Assembly: GCA_035943355.1 (NCBI GenBank)
Contig: DASZCG010000019.1
Coordinates: forward strand, 1 to 11,007
Reading direction: 5' to 3'
Source: 20CM-2-65-7 sp035943355
GTDB lineage: Bacteria; Gemmatimonadota; Gemmatimonadetes; Gemmatimonadales; GWC2-71-9
Length of the DNA stretch: 11,007 nucleotides
In this document: positions 1 through 6,914 of the stretch, piece after piece
Position numbering within the stretch: the stretch's first letter is position 1
Layout of the letters: every line of letters begins with the position of its first letter
The notes under the pieces: generated by a model
What the model was told of the DNA's origin: nothing
What the model saw: the letters and a program-made list of their open reading frames with translations, nothing else
The model's database searches: none
Program-made: the position numbers and the translations under genes

Positions 1-1
1 C

Positions 2-139
2 TCGCTGCCCGACTGGGTGCGCGACGTGCGGCGCCGCAGTGTGGTGGCGGACGTGGATTGGAACCTGATCGCCGAGCACGGGCCCGAGTGGATGCGCTGG
101 TGGGACCAGCACGTGCGCGGCACCGGACGAGCGCGTTGA
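2..139 (+). CDS. C-terminal end of a probable ABC transporter solute-binding protein (5' partial)
   Basis: An open frame enters from the left edge and ends at TGA 137-139, giving 45 residues. The tail is rich in Trp and charged residues (DWNLIAEHGPEWMRWWDQHV) and resembles the last helices of periplasmic Fe(III)/thiamine-class binding proteins. The stop overlaps the TTG start of an importer ATPase, which is followed by a two-domain permease, so a binding-protein gene is what would be expected here. The identification rests mostly on this context, because the ligand-binding part lies outside the window. The protein would capture the substrate in the periplasm and hand it to the permease at 1161. 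An unrelated gene that happens to precede the ATPase cannot be excluded. Confidence 0.55.
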   Translation, partial: SLPDWVRDVRRRSVVADVDWNLIAEHGPEWMRWWDQHVRGTGRAR

Positions 140-1161
140 GCGGCTTCCTCGAAATCCGCGCCATTGAAAAACGCTGGAGCTCCGATGTCGTCGTCGGGCC
201 GATCACGCTCGACATCGCGCGCGGCGAGATCCTCGCGCTGCTCGGTCCGTCCGGCAGCGGCAAGACCACGATGCTGCGGCTGCTGGCGGGCTTCGAGACG
301 GCGGACGCGGGACGGATCTCCATTGGCGCGGAGGACGTCACAGCCGTGCCGCCCGCGCGCCGCCGTTGCGGCATGGTGTTCCAGCATTACGCGCTGTTCC
401 CGCACCTCGATGTGGGAGAGAACGTCGCGTTCGGCTTGCATGGAGCGGGCGGCGGGGAGCAGGGCGCGGTCGCGCAAAAAGTCTCGCAAGCACTGGCGCT
501 GGTCGATCTCGCCGGTTTCGAGCGGCGCAAGGTGCACGAGCTGTCGGGGGGGCAGCAGCAGCGCGTCGCGCTGGCGCGCGCCCTCGCCCCGGAGCCGCGC
601 GTGGTGGTGCTCGACGAACCGCTGTCGAACCTCGATCCGGCGCTGCGCGAGCGAACCCGCCGCGAGCTGCGCCAGGTCATCAAGCGCGTCGGCATCACCA
701 CCGTGTTCGTCACGCACGAGCAGGACGAGGCGTTCGACCTTGGCGACCGCATCGCGGTGCTCAATGGCGGCCGGCTGGAGCAGGTGGGCGTGGCCGACGA
801 GCTGTACGAGCGACCCGCCAACCTCTTCGTCGCGACATTCGTCGGGCGCGCGAACGTGTTCCGCGGCCCGGCGGCGCGCGCTCTGGGCGGCGGCGGAAGC
901 AGCGCGGGGGTGGGGGCCGAACAGACGCGTGACGGTCAGGTCGTGGTCGTTCGGCCGGAGCGGCTGCAGTTCGGCGCTGTCGGGTTGCCCGGCGTGGTGC
1001 GCGAGCTGCGCTACACGGGCCCCGCGACGTTCTTTCTGGTGGAGGGCGAGGACGGCCAGCGGTTCGAGGTGCTCGCCCAGCCCGACGCCGCGCGCGTCGA
1101 CGAGCGCGTGCATGTGGCCGCGACGCGCGTGATCGTGCTGCCCGAGCCGGGAAACGCGTGA
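136..1161 (+). CDS. ABC importer ATPase (Fe3+/thiamine/polyamine-type, FbpC/PotA-like)
   Basis: This is the nucleotide-binding subunit of a binding-protein-dependent importer; it hydrolyses ATP on the cytoplasmic face of the permease. In the 341-residue product the Walker A motif GPSGSGKTT is at about 37-45, the Q-loop Gln at 83, the signature LSGGQ at 136-140, Walker B VVVLDE at 156-161 and the switch His at 194. A C-terminal region of about 70 residues looks like the TOBE regulatory/substrate-side domain of the PotA/FbpC/MalK group, reached through a glycine-rich linker at about 250-262. The frame is open from further upstream, but TTG 136 was chosen because it overlaps the preceding stop (TTGA) and puts the first conserved strand near the N-terminus. 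GTG 100 is an alternative. The stop overlaps the permease start, which indicates translational coupling. The substrate cannot be read from the sequence; iron, thiamine, polyamine or phosphonate are all possible. Confidence 0.93.
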   Translation: MSGFLEIRAIEKRWSSDVVVGPITLDIARGEILALLGPSGSGKTTMLRLLAGFETADAGRISIGAEDVTAVPPARRRCGMVFQHYALFPHLDVGENVAFGLHGAGGGEQGAVAQKVSQALALVDLAGFERRKVHELSGGQQQRVALARALAPEPRVVVLDEPLSNLDPALRERTRRELRQVIKRVGITTVFVTHEQDEAFDLGDRIAVLNGGRLEQVGVADELYERPANLFVATFVGRANVFRGPAARALGGGGSSAGVGAEQTRDGQVVVVRPERLQFGAVGLPGVVRELRYTGPATFFLVEGEDGQRFEVLAQPDAARVDERVHVAATRVIVLPEPGNA

Positions 1162-2789
1162 TGAGCCGCGCGCGGTGGACTGGCGCCGTCGCCATTGCCG
1201 TCACGGTGCTGCTTGCCTGGCTGGTGCTGTACCCGATCGCCGTGGTCGGAACGGACGCGGCCAGCGGCGCCGCATGGCACGATTTCGTCACGCGTCCGGG
1301 CGAATGGGCGGCGCTGTGGGCGAGCCTCTGGATATCGCTCGCGAGCGTGGTGCTGGCCGCGGCGATCGGGATTCCACTCGCCTTTCTGTTCGAGTGGTTC
1401 GATTTCCCCGGCCGCAAGACGCTGGGAGCGCTCATCGCGCTGCCGGTAGTGCTGCCGCCACTCGTCGGCGTGATCGCGTTTCTCTTCCTGTACGGCGAAT
1501 CGGGGTTCGTGGCGCGCGCGATCCAGGCGCTGTTCAAGCTCGAGCAAGCGCCATGGCAGCTGCAGGGCCCGCTCGCGATTCTGCTGGTGCACGCCTACTC
1601 GATGTACGTCTACTTCTACCTGTTCACGCGCGCCGGCCTCGCGCGACTCGACGTCGCGATGCTGGAAGCGGCGCAGGCGCTGGGCGCCGATCGCCGGCGC
1701 ACGCTGTGGCGCGTCGTGGTCCCGTTGCTGCGGCCCTCGCTCGCCGGCGCGGCGATGCTCACGTTCATGACCGCGCTGGGCTCGTTCAGCGCGCCGTACA
1801 TCTTCGGCGGCGGCTTCCGCGTGATGACCACGCAGATCGTAGCCACGAAGCTGAACGGCGACTTGCCGCTGGCCATGGTCGAGACCGTGGTGCTCGCGGT
1901 TGTGGCGGTGGTCGCGCTGTTGATTCTGCGGCGCACGGAAGGCAACGACATTCTCGTCGCGCTGGGGAAGGGGATCGCGCCGCGCCCGCGCCCGATCCGC
2001 CGCGCGGGCGTGCGGCGGCTCACGACGATAGCGGGCTGGGGACTCGCGGTGCTGCTGCTGCTGCCGCACCTCACCCTGGGACTCGTCTCGCTCGTACCGT
2101 ACGGCGCCTGGACCACGGAAATCCTGCCGCCGGTGATCAACCTCGACAATTATCGCCGCCTCTTTTCGGAGGCAGAGCGGCTGCGCCCGCTCATCAATTC
2201 GTTGTGGATGGCGGGCGCCAGTACTGCCGCGGCGGTGCTGCTCGCGCTCGTCGCGGGATGGCTGGTCGTGCGCCGGCGCGTCGCGCTGCGTCGCGTGATC
2301 GAAGGACTGCTCGTGCTGCCGTGGGCGCTGCCCGGCACGGTGTTCGCGATTGCGCTGGCGATTGCGTTCAGCACACACGCGCCGCTGCAGCTGCGCTTCG
2401 TGCTCGTCGGGACCGCCGTGATTCTGCCGCTCGCTTACCTGGTGCGCGGGTTGCCGCTCACGGGTCGCGGTCTGCTCGCGGCGTATCGCCAGCTCGACCC
2501 GTCGTTAGAAGAAGCCGCCGCAAGCCTCGGGGCCGGTCGCTGGCGCACGCTGGCGCGCGTGACGTTGCCGCAGCTGCGTCCCGGCCTCGCGGCGGGCGCG
2601 AGCCTTGCATTCGTCGCCGCGCTCGGTGATATCGTGGCCTCCATCGTCCTCTACACGTACGAGACGCGTCCAATCTCGATTGAAATCCTCTCGAGCCTGC
2701 GGCTCGCCGAGACCGGCGTCGCGGCGGCGTTCGGCGTGGTGCTGATGATCGTCAGTGCGGTGGTACTCGGTGTCGGGGCGAGAAGATGA
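1161..2789 (+). CDS. ABC importer permease with two fused transmembrane domains (FbpB/ThiP-like)
   Basis: This is the inner-membrane channel subunit of the importer whose ATPase lies directly upstream. The 542-residue product contains two homologous permease halves. Each has an EAA loop that docks on the ATPase: EAAQALGADRRRTLWRVVVP at about 169-188 and EEAAASLGAGRWRTLARVTLP at about 450-470. Hydrophobic segments are seen at about 8-30, 54-78, 89-112, 136-157, 195-213, 238-255, 290-312, 347-370, 383-404, 412-430, 480-500 and 520-540, so about 12 helices. Length and two-fold layout fit the FbpB/SfuB/ThiP class, where one chain replaces a permease dimer. ATG 1161 shares one base with the ATPase stop (TGATG); GTG 1158 would also fit, with a four-base overlap. 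The substrate is unknown. The gene is about 75% GC in the two lines I counted (1621-1740). Confidence 0.93.
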   Translation: MSRARWTGAVAIAVTVLLAWLVLYPIAVVGTDAASGAAWHDFVTRPGEWAALWASLWISLASVVLAAAIGIPLAFLFEWFDFPGRKTLGALIALPVVLPPLVGVIAFLFLYGESGFVARAIQALFKLEQAPWQLQGPLAILLVHAYSMYVYFYLFTRAGLARLDVAMLEAAQALGADRRRTLWRVVVPLLRPSLAGAAMLTFMTALGSFSAPYIFGGGFRVMTTQIVATKLNGDLPLAMVETVVLAVVAVVALLILRRTEGNDILVALGKGIAPRPRPIRRAGVRRLTTIAGWGLAVLLLLPHLTLGLVSLVPYGAWTTEILPPVINLDNYRRLFSEAERLRPLINSLWMAGASTAAAVLLALVAGWLVVRRRVALRRVIEGLLVLPWALPGTVFAIALAIAFSTHAPLQLRFVLVGTAVILPLAYLVRGLPLTGRGLLAAYRQLDPSLEEAAASLGAGRWRTLARVTLPQLRPGLAAGASLAFVAALGDIVASIVLYTYETRPISIEILSSLRLAETGVAAAFGVVLMIVSAVVLGVGARR

Positions 2790-3997
2790 AGCGGCTCTGG
2801 GTGCTGATGGCGGTGTGCTTCGTGGACATGATGGGGCTGATGCTCGTTGCACCCCTCATGCCGTTTTACGCCCTCGACCTGAAAGCGCCGGAATGGTTGG
2901 TGGGGCCCCTGATTGCGTCTTTCGCCGTGGCGCAGCTGATCTCATCGCCGATCTGGGGCAAGTTCTCCGATCGTTACGGCCGACGGCCCGCCATGCTCAT
3001 CGGGCTGGGCGCCTCCGCCTTTGCGTACGTCATCTTTGGCTTTGCGACCAGTCTCTGGATGTTGTTCGCATCCCGTATCGTCCAGGGACTGGGCGGTGGG
3101 ACGACGGGTGTGGCCCAGGCGTATGTCGCCGACACGATGGAGCCCACGGAGCGCGCGAAAGCCCTGGGATGGCTGTCTGCGGCGACCAGCGCCGGCGTCG
3201 TCATCGGCCCCTTCATCGGGTCGGCGGCGTACAATTTTGGCCGCCAGACCCCGGGACTCGTGGCGGCGCTGCTCGTGCTGCTCAACGTGTTCTTCGCGTG
3301 GAAATGGCTGCCCGAATCGCGCGCCGAGCACACCCGTAGTCCGAGCGGACATGTGATGGTGCCGGAGCGGCGGTCGGTTCGTCAGGCGCTGATAGAAATC
3401 GTGCGCGAGCCGACCACGCCCGCCCATCGCGTGATCTGGATTTACGTGGTCGGCATGCTGGCGCTCAACATCGTGATCGGTGTGCTGGCCTTGTATCTCA
3501 AGGATACGTTTGGCATCGGTGCCCGCACGATCGGATATTTCTTTCCGATTTTCGGCGTCGTCGGTGTGTTGATGCGCGCGACGTTGGTGGGATGGTTCAA
3601 CGCGCGCTTTGGCGAGATTCGCACCATGCAGATCGGTACGATCTCACTGCTGCTTGGTCTCGCTTTGATGCCGCTGCCGGCCGCAATTTTGCCCGCGATG
3701 CAGGCGATGCCCATCTTTATTCTGTTTCTGATTCTTGTTCCCATGGGCACCGCGTTGCTGTTTCCGGCATCGACGTCGTTGGTCAGCCAGCGGACTCAGC
3801 GCCACGAGTTGGGCCTCGTCATGGGAGCACAACAAACGTTCCGAGGAATCATGAGCATCGTGGGTCCCGTGGGAGCAACCGCGGCATTCGCTGTCCTTGG
3901 TCATGGTGTGCCGTTCTTACTGGCCGCGACTATTGTCGCCGTGGCTGCCCTGCTCGCCTTCCGCGAACAGCCGCACGAAGTGGCGGCAACGGCCTGA
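2786..3997 (+). CDS. MFS transporter, drug:H+ antiporter-like (TetA/DHA1 type)
   Basis: This is a 403-residue integral membrane protein with about 12 hydrophobic helices, the usual size for 12-TM MFS carriers. Motif A, GKFSDRYGRRP, sits at 58-68 between helices 2 and 3. An Asp in helix 1 (residue 14) matches the family motif near the N-terminus. The helix-5 antiporter motif region GVVIGPFIGS is at 137-146, which points to proton-driven export rather than import. A charged central loop at about 178-212 separates the two halves. The ATG overlaps the permease stop (ATGA), so the gene is probably co-translated with the importer. Its composition is unusual: I count 168 G+C in the 300 bases 3481-3780 (56%), against about 75% in the equally hydrophobic permease upstream. 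This suggests a separate origin. The exported compound is unknown. Confidence 0.9.
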   Translation: MKRLWVLMAVCFVDMMGLMLVAPLMPFYALDLKAPEWLVGPLIASFAVAQLISSPIWGKFSDRYGRRPAMLIGLGASAFAYVIFGFATSLWMLFASRIVQGLGGGTTGVAQAYVADTMEPTERAKALGWLSAATSAGVVIGPFIGSAAYNFGRQTPGLVAALLVLLNVFFAWKWLPESRAEHTRSPSGHVMVPERRSVRQALIEIVREPTTPAHRVIWIYVVGMLALNIVIGVLALYLKDTFGIGARTIGYFFPIFGVVGVLMRATLVGWFNARFGEIRTMQIGTISLLLGLALMPLPAAILPAMQAMPIFILFLILVPMGTALLFPASTSLVSQRTQRHELGLVMGAQQTFRGIMSIVGPVGATAAFAVLGHGVPFLLAATIVAVAALLAFREQPHEVAATA

Positions 3998-4017
3998 CCG
4001 TCACTACTTTCTGCACC

Positions 4018-5595
4018 ATGATCAACACCGCCTGTGTTGCGCTGCTCGCGCTGCTTCCGGTGTCTCGTCCTCCGCTGCCGCCGCCCCGGCCGAAGCTCGT
4101 CCTCGTCATCACCGTCGATCAGCTCCGGCCCGACTACTTCAGCCGCTGGAAGAGCCAACTGACGGGCGGGTTGGCGCAGCTGGCGAACGAAGGGGCGTTT
4201 TTCACCGAGGCCTACCAGGACCACGCCGTCACCGAGACGGCGCCCGGGCATTCGACGATTCTCTCCGGGATGTGGCCCGCGCACACCGGCATCATTCGCA
4301 ACTCGCAGGGCGTGCAGGACTCACTGGCTCCACTGCTCGGAACCGTGGGACCGGGCGCGTCGCCGCGGCGCATGCGCGGCACTACACTGTTCGACTGGTT
4401 GAAAGCCGTTGACCCGACGGCGCGCGCGCTCTCGGTGAGCCGCAAGGATCGCGGCGCGATTCTCCCGCTCGGGCAGGCCAAGGAGCAGGTGTACTGGTAT
4501 CAGGCGCCGCTGTTCACGACCAGTAAGTACTACGCCGACACGCTGCCGACGTGGGTGCAGGCGTTCAACGCGCGCAGGCTGCCGCTCCAGGCTGCCAATA
4601 CGTCGTGGACACTGCTGCTCGCCGACAGCGCCTACAAGGAGCCGGACAGCGAGGTGTGGGAAAACGGCGGCAGCGGCGTGGTGTTCCCCCATCGTCTGCC
4701 CGCCGATAGCGCGCTCGCGGCCGCGCTGATCGCCGGTGTACCCGCGATGGACTCGCTCACGCTGTTGTTCGCGCTCGAAGGTTTCGAAGCCCTGAAGCTC
4801 GGGCGGAAGGGAACGGACATTCTCGCCGTCAGTCTGTCGACGACGGACGCGATCGGTCACGCCTTCGGACCGGACTCGCGCGAGATCCACGACCAGATCC
4901 TGCGGCTCGACCGCTACCTCGGCTGGTTCCTCAAGCGGGTGACCGACCGGGTGGGCAAGGACAATGTCGTCGTGGTCCTCACCGCCGATCACGGCGTGAC
5001 GTCGTATCCCGAGCGAACGCACGCCCGCACCGGCGCTCCCGCCTATCGCGTGCTCCTCGACACCCTGATCACGGCCGTGAATCACGATCTCGACGCGGTC
5101 GCGGGAACGTCGCGCCAGTGGCTCGACTTCGACACCGGGATGTTGTTCCTGCAGGACAACGGACGTTTCGCCGCGATGGGCATCAGGACCGATAGTATTC
5201 TCGACGCGATCACCGCCCGGATGCTGCGTGTGCCGGGGGTGGCACGCGTGATCAAGGCAGCGGATCTGGCGCGCGCCGACACGGCATCCGACCCGATCGC
5301 GCGCCGCTGGTTGCATCAGCTGACGCCCGACGCGGGCGTCGCCCTGCTCGTCAATCTCCAGCCGGGATCCGTCTGGGACATTCCCAACTTGTCGATCGCG
5401 ATGCACGGCCAGCCATCCGAGGACGATGCGCACGTGCCGATCATCTTCTGGGGACGTGGCGTGCGGCGCGGAGCGTATGCTCGCCGGATGAACACCGTGG
5501 ACATCGCGCCGACGCTGGCGGCGCTGCTGGGAGTGTCGCCGCTCTCGCTGGTGGACGGGCACGCCCGGACCGACGCACTGCTGCCGAGGAACTAA
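4018..5595 (+). CDS. Secreted alkaline-phosphatase-superfamily phosphomonoesterase, PafA-like
   Basis: This enzyme probably hydrolyses phosphate monoesters in the periplasm using two zinc ions. The 525-residue product starts with a short hydrophobic leader (about 4-15) and a Pro-rich stretch, likely a signal peptide. The superfamily residues are all present: metal ligand Asp34 (ITVDQLRPDY), nucleophile Thr74 (ETAPGHS), Asp277 and His281 (STTDAIGH), Asp324-His325 (LTADHG) and His463 (AMHGQP). Asn95 and the Lys143-Asp-Arg145 motif correspond to the phosphate-contacting Asn, Lys and Arg that distinguish PafA monoesterases from the related phosphodiesterases. Spacings between most of these residues match PafA as I recall it. 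ATG 4018 begins the leader; the frame is open upstream, but that part overlaps the MFS gene. No strong ribosome-binding site is visible. The gene lies 20 bases after the MFS stop and may be co-transcribed with it. Confidence 0.92.
   Translation: MINTACVALLALLPVSRPPLPPPRPKLVLVITVDQLRPDYFSRWKSQLTGGLAQLANEGAFFTEAYQDHAVTETAPGHSTILSGMWPAHTGIIRNSQGVQDSLAPLLGTVGPGASPRRMRGTTLFDWLKAVDPTARALSVSRKDRGAILPLGQAKEQVYWYQAPLFTTSKYYADTLPTWVQAFNARRLPLQAANTSWTLLLADSAYKEPDSEVWENGGSGVVFPHRLPADSALAAALIAGVPAMDSLTLLFALEGFEALKLGRKGTDILAVSLSTTDAIGHAFGPDSREIHDQILRLDRYLGWFLKRVTDRVGKDNVVVVLTADHGVTSYPERTHARTGAPAYRVLLDTLITAVNHDLDAVAGTSRQWLDFDTGMLFLQDNGRFAAMGIRTDSILDAITARMLRVPGVARVIKAADLARADTASDPIARRWLHQLTPDAGVALLVNLQPGSVWDIPNLSIAMHGQPSEDDAHVPIIFWGRGVRRGAYARRMNTVDIAPTLAALLGVSPLSLVDGHARTDALLPRN
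5586..5590 (+). promoter_or_regulatory. Ribosome-binding site for the GTG-started small gene at 5599
   Basis: GAGGA lies eight bases upstream of GTG 5599, inside the last codons of the phosphatase gene. It supports the GTG start of the 127-residue protein and reinitiation right after the phosphatase stop. Confidence 0.6.
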
Positions 5596-5598
5596 CCG

Positions 5599-5982
5599 GT
5601 GGCTCACAAGCAGTCCGCGACCCAGATCCGGCGGATCGAGGAGCTGCAGCAGTTCGTGCGCACGGTGGATAAGGTGAAGAAGTTGATTGCCGAGCTCGAA
5701 TCCAACCGGGCTGCGAAACTCAGCATCATCAACGGCATCTGCGGGAACATCGCGCGTGAGCTGTCCAGCATGCGCCAGCGAGCCTTGACCGCAAATCTCG
5801 GCGCGGTGCCCGATGTCGCGGGGTCGCTCGCCGTCGTGGCCGGTCGCGCGGGCACCGGCATCATGATGAGGGTGCGCGCGCTGCATGACGGCATGAACAG
5901 CCTCACGATGCAGCTCGACCAGTCGCTGAAGATGGCGCACGAAGCTCCTCCCGAAAAAGACGAAGAGACCGACAAATCGTAG
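5599..5982 (+). CDS. Small helical protein of unknown function
   Basis: I do not recognise this 127-residue protein. Residues about 8-62 are rich in Leu, Glu, Arg and Lys and look like a long helix or coiled coil. A more apolar Ala/Gly/Val segment follows at about 65-87, then another helix (about 88-113), and the chain ends in an acidic, Lys-rich tail. There is no signal peptide and no clear membrane helix, so it is probably cytoplasmic. It starts at GTG 5599, three bases after the phosphatase stop, with GAGGA as ribosome-binding site. Its end meets the conserved 5' part of the ABC-2 ATPase. The sandwiched position and even codon use support a real gene co-expressed with its neighbours. It could be an accessory or scaffold for the ABC exporter, but nothing in the sequence proves this. 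Confidence 0.8.
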   Translation: MAHKQSATQIRRIEELQQFVRTVDKVKKLIAELESNRAAKLSIINGICGNIARELSSMRQRALTANLGAVPDVAGSLAVVAGRAGTGIMMRVRALHDGMNSLTMQLDQSLKMAHEAPPEKDEETDKS

Positions 5983-6020
5983 CCATTAGCTGCCGCGCCC
6001 TCGCCAAGCGCTTCGGAGAC
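5976..6020 (+). other. Conserved 5' extension of the ABC-2 ATPase lacking an ATG/GTG/TTG start
   Basis: In the ATPase frame this stretch reads IVAISCRALAKRFGD, the usual first beta-strand of such ATPases, running straight into VVAVAGLDL. The frame is open back to the TGA at 5886-5888, yet it has no ATG, GTG or TTG before 6021. ATC 5976, which overlaps the preceding TAG, and ATT 5985 are the plausible non-standard starts. ATC would give the N-terminus (M)VAISCRALAKRFG, which looks natural for the family. Confidence 0.6.
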
Positions 6021-6914
6021 GTGGTCGCGGTCGCCGGATTGGATCTCACCGTCGGCGCGGGCGAGTGCTTCGGCCTGCTTGGTCCCAACGGAGCGGGCAA
6101 GACCACCACCATCGAAATCCTCGAGGGCCTCACCGTTCCCGACAGCGGAGACGTCGAGATCCTCGGCACGCCGTGGCGTGACGGTGCGGCCGGACGCGCG
6201 CTGCGCGAGCGCCTCGGCATTCAGCTGCAGGAAACGCAGCTCGCCGACAAGCTCACAGTCACCGAGACACTGGCGTTGTTTCGATCCTTCTACCAGCAGT
6301 CGCACACCGTCGACGAGGTGCTCGCGCTCGTCGAGCTGGAGGAAAAACGGAAGGCCCGGGTCGTGACGCTGTCGGGCGGGCAAAAGCAGCGGCTCGCCGT
6401 GGCCTGCGCCCTCGTCAGCAAGCCCGAGCTGCTGTTTCTCGACGAGCCGACCACCGGGCTCGACCCCCAATCGCGGCGCCAGCTGTGGGAGATCATCCGG
6501 CGCTTCCGCGCCGCCGGCGGGACGGTGCTGCTGACGACGCATTACATGGAGGAAGCGGAGCGGCTGTGCGACCGCGTGGCGATCATGGATCACGGCAAAG
6601 TGATCGCGCTCGGCACACCGCGGGAGCTGATCGCCACGCTCGGCGCCGAGCACGTCGTGGAGTTCGCGCTCAGCGATGCGGTGCCGGACGGTCTGACGGA
6701 TGCGTTGCGCGGCATGAGCGGTGTCACCGCGGTCCGTTCGGGGGCTGGCAGCGGCGACCTTTCGCTGACCGTCACCGAGCTGCACCGCACACTGCCGGCC
6801 TTTCTGGCGGAGCTGCAGCGCCGGAACCTCGAGCTGGCGTCGCTCACGACGCATCACGCAACGCTCGACGATGTCTTCGTCGCGCTCACGGGACGGCAGC
6901 TCCGTGATACGTGA
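6021..6914 (+). CDS. ABC-2 type exporter ATPase (DrrA/CcmA-like)
   Basis: This ATPase drives the ABC-2 permease encoded next to it. Counting from GTG 6021 (297 residues), Walker A GPNGAGKTTT is at 21-30, the Q-loop Gln is in the IQLQETQL segment near 68-70, signature LSGGQ is at 117-121, Walker B LLFLDE at 137-142 and the switch His at 174. After the ATPase core comes a C-terminal region of about 90 residues like the extension found in DrrA-type exporters. GTG 6021 is the first ordinary start codon, but homology continues 12-15 codons upstream, so the true start is probably ATC 5976 or ATT 5985 (312 or 309 residues). Starting at 6021 would remove the strand that packs under the nucleotide. 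The end overlaps the permease gene. The substrate is unknown; lipids, peptides, antibiotics and polysaccharides are all exported by this class. Confidence 0.92.
   Translation: MVAVAGLDLTVGAGECFGLLGPNGAGKTTTIEILEGLTVPDSGDVEILGTPWRDGAAGRALRERLGIQLQETQLADKLTVTETLALFRSFYQQSHTVDEVLALVELEEKRKARVVTLSGGQKQRLAVACALVSKPELLFLDEPTTGLDPQSRRQLWEIIRRFRAAGGTVLLTTHYMEEAERLCDRVAIMDHGKVIALGTPRELIATLGAEHVVEFALSDAVPDGLTDALRGMSGVTAVRSGAGSGDLSLTVTELHRTLPAFLAELQRRNLELASLTTHHATLDDVFVALTGRQLRDT

Noticed and set aside
58..135. Longer ATPase N-terminus
   Set aside because: It overlaps the end of the binding-protein frame, is Arg/Ala-rich, and adds residues not expected before the first ATPase strand.
1011..2378. 455-codon open frame on the minus strand
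   Set aside because: It lies opposite the permease gene, is full of Arg/His/Gln low-complexity sequence and has no domain; GC-rich antisense frames stay open by chance.
3592..4017. N-terminal extension of the phosphatase frame
   Set aside because: It overlaps the MFS gene, reads as Arg/Ser-rich noise, and the leader peptide begins cleanly at ATG 4018.
4321..5940. 539-codon open frame on the minus strand
   Set aside because: It is antisense to the phosphatase, whose active-site residues are all in place, and its translation shows no recognisable motif.
5604..6857. 417-codon open frame on the minus strand
   Set aside because: It is antisense to the small helical protein and the ABC-2 ATPase, both supported by motifs, context or start signals.
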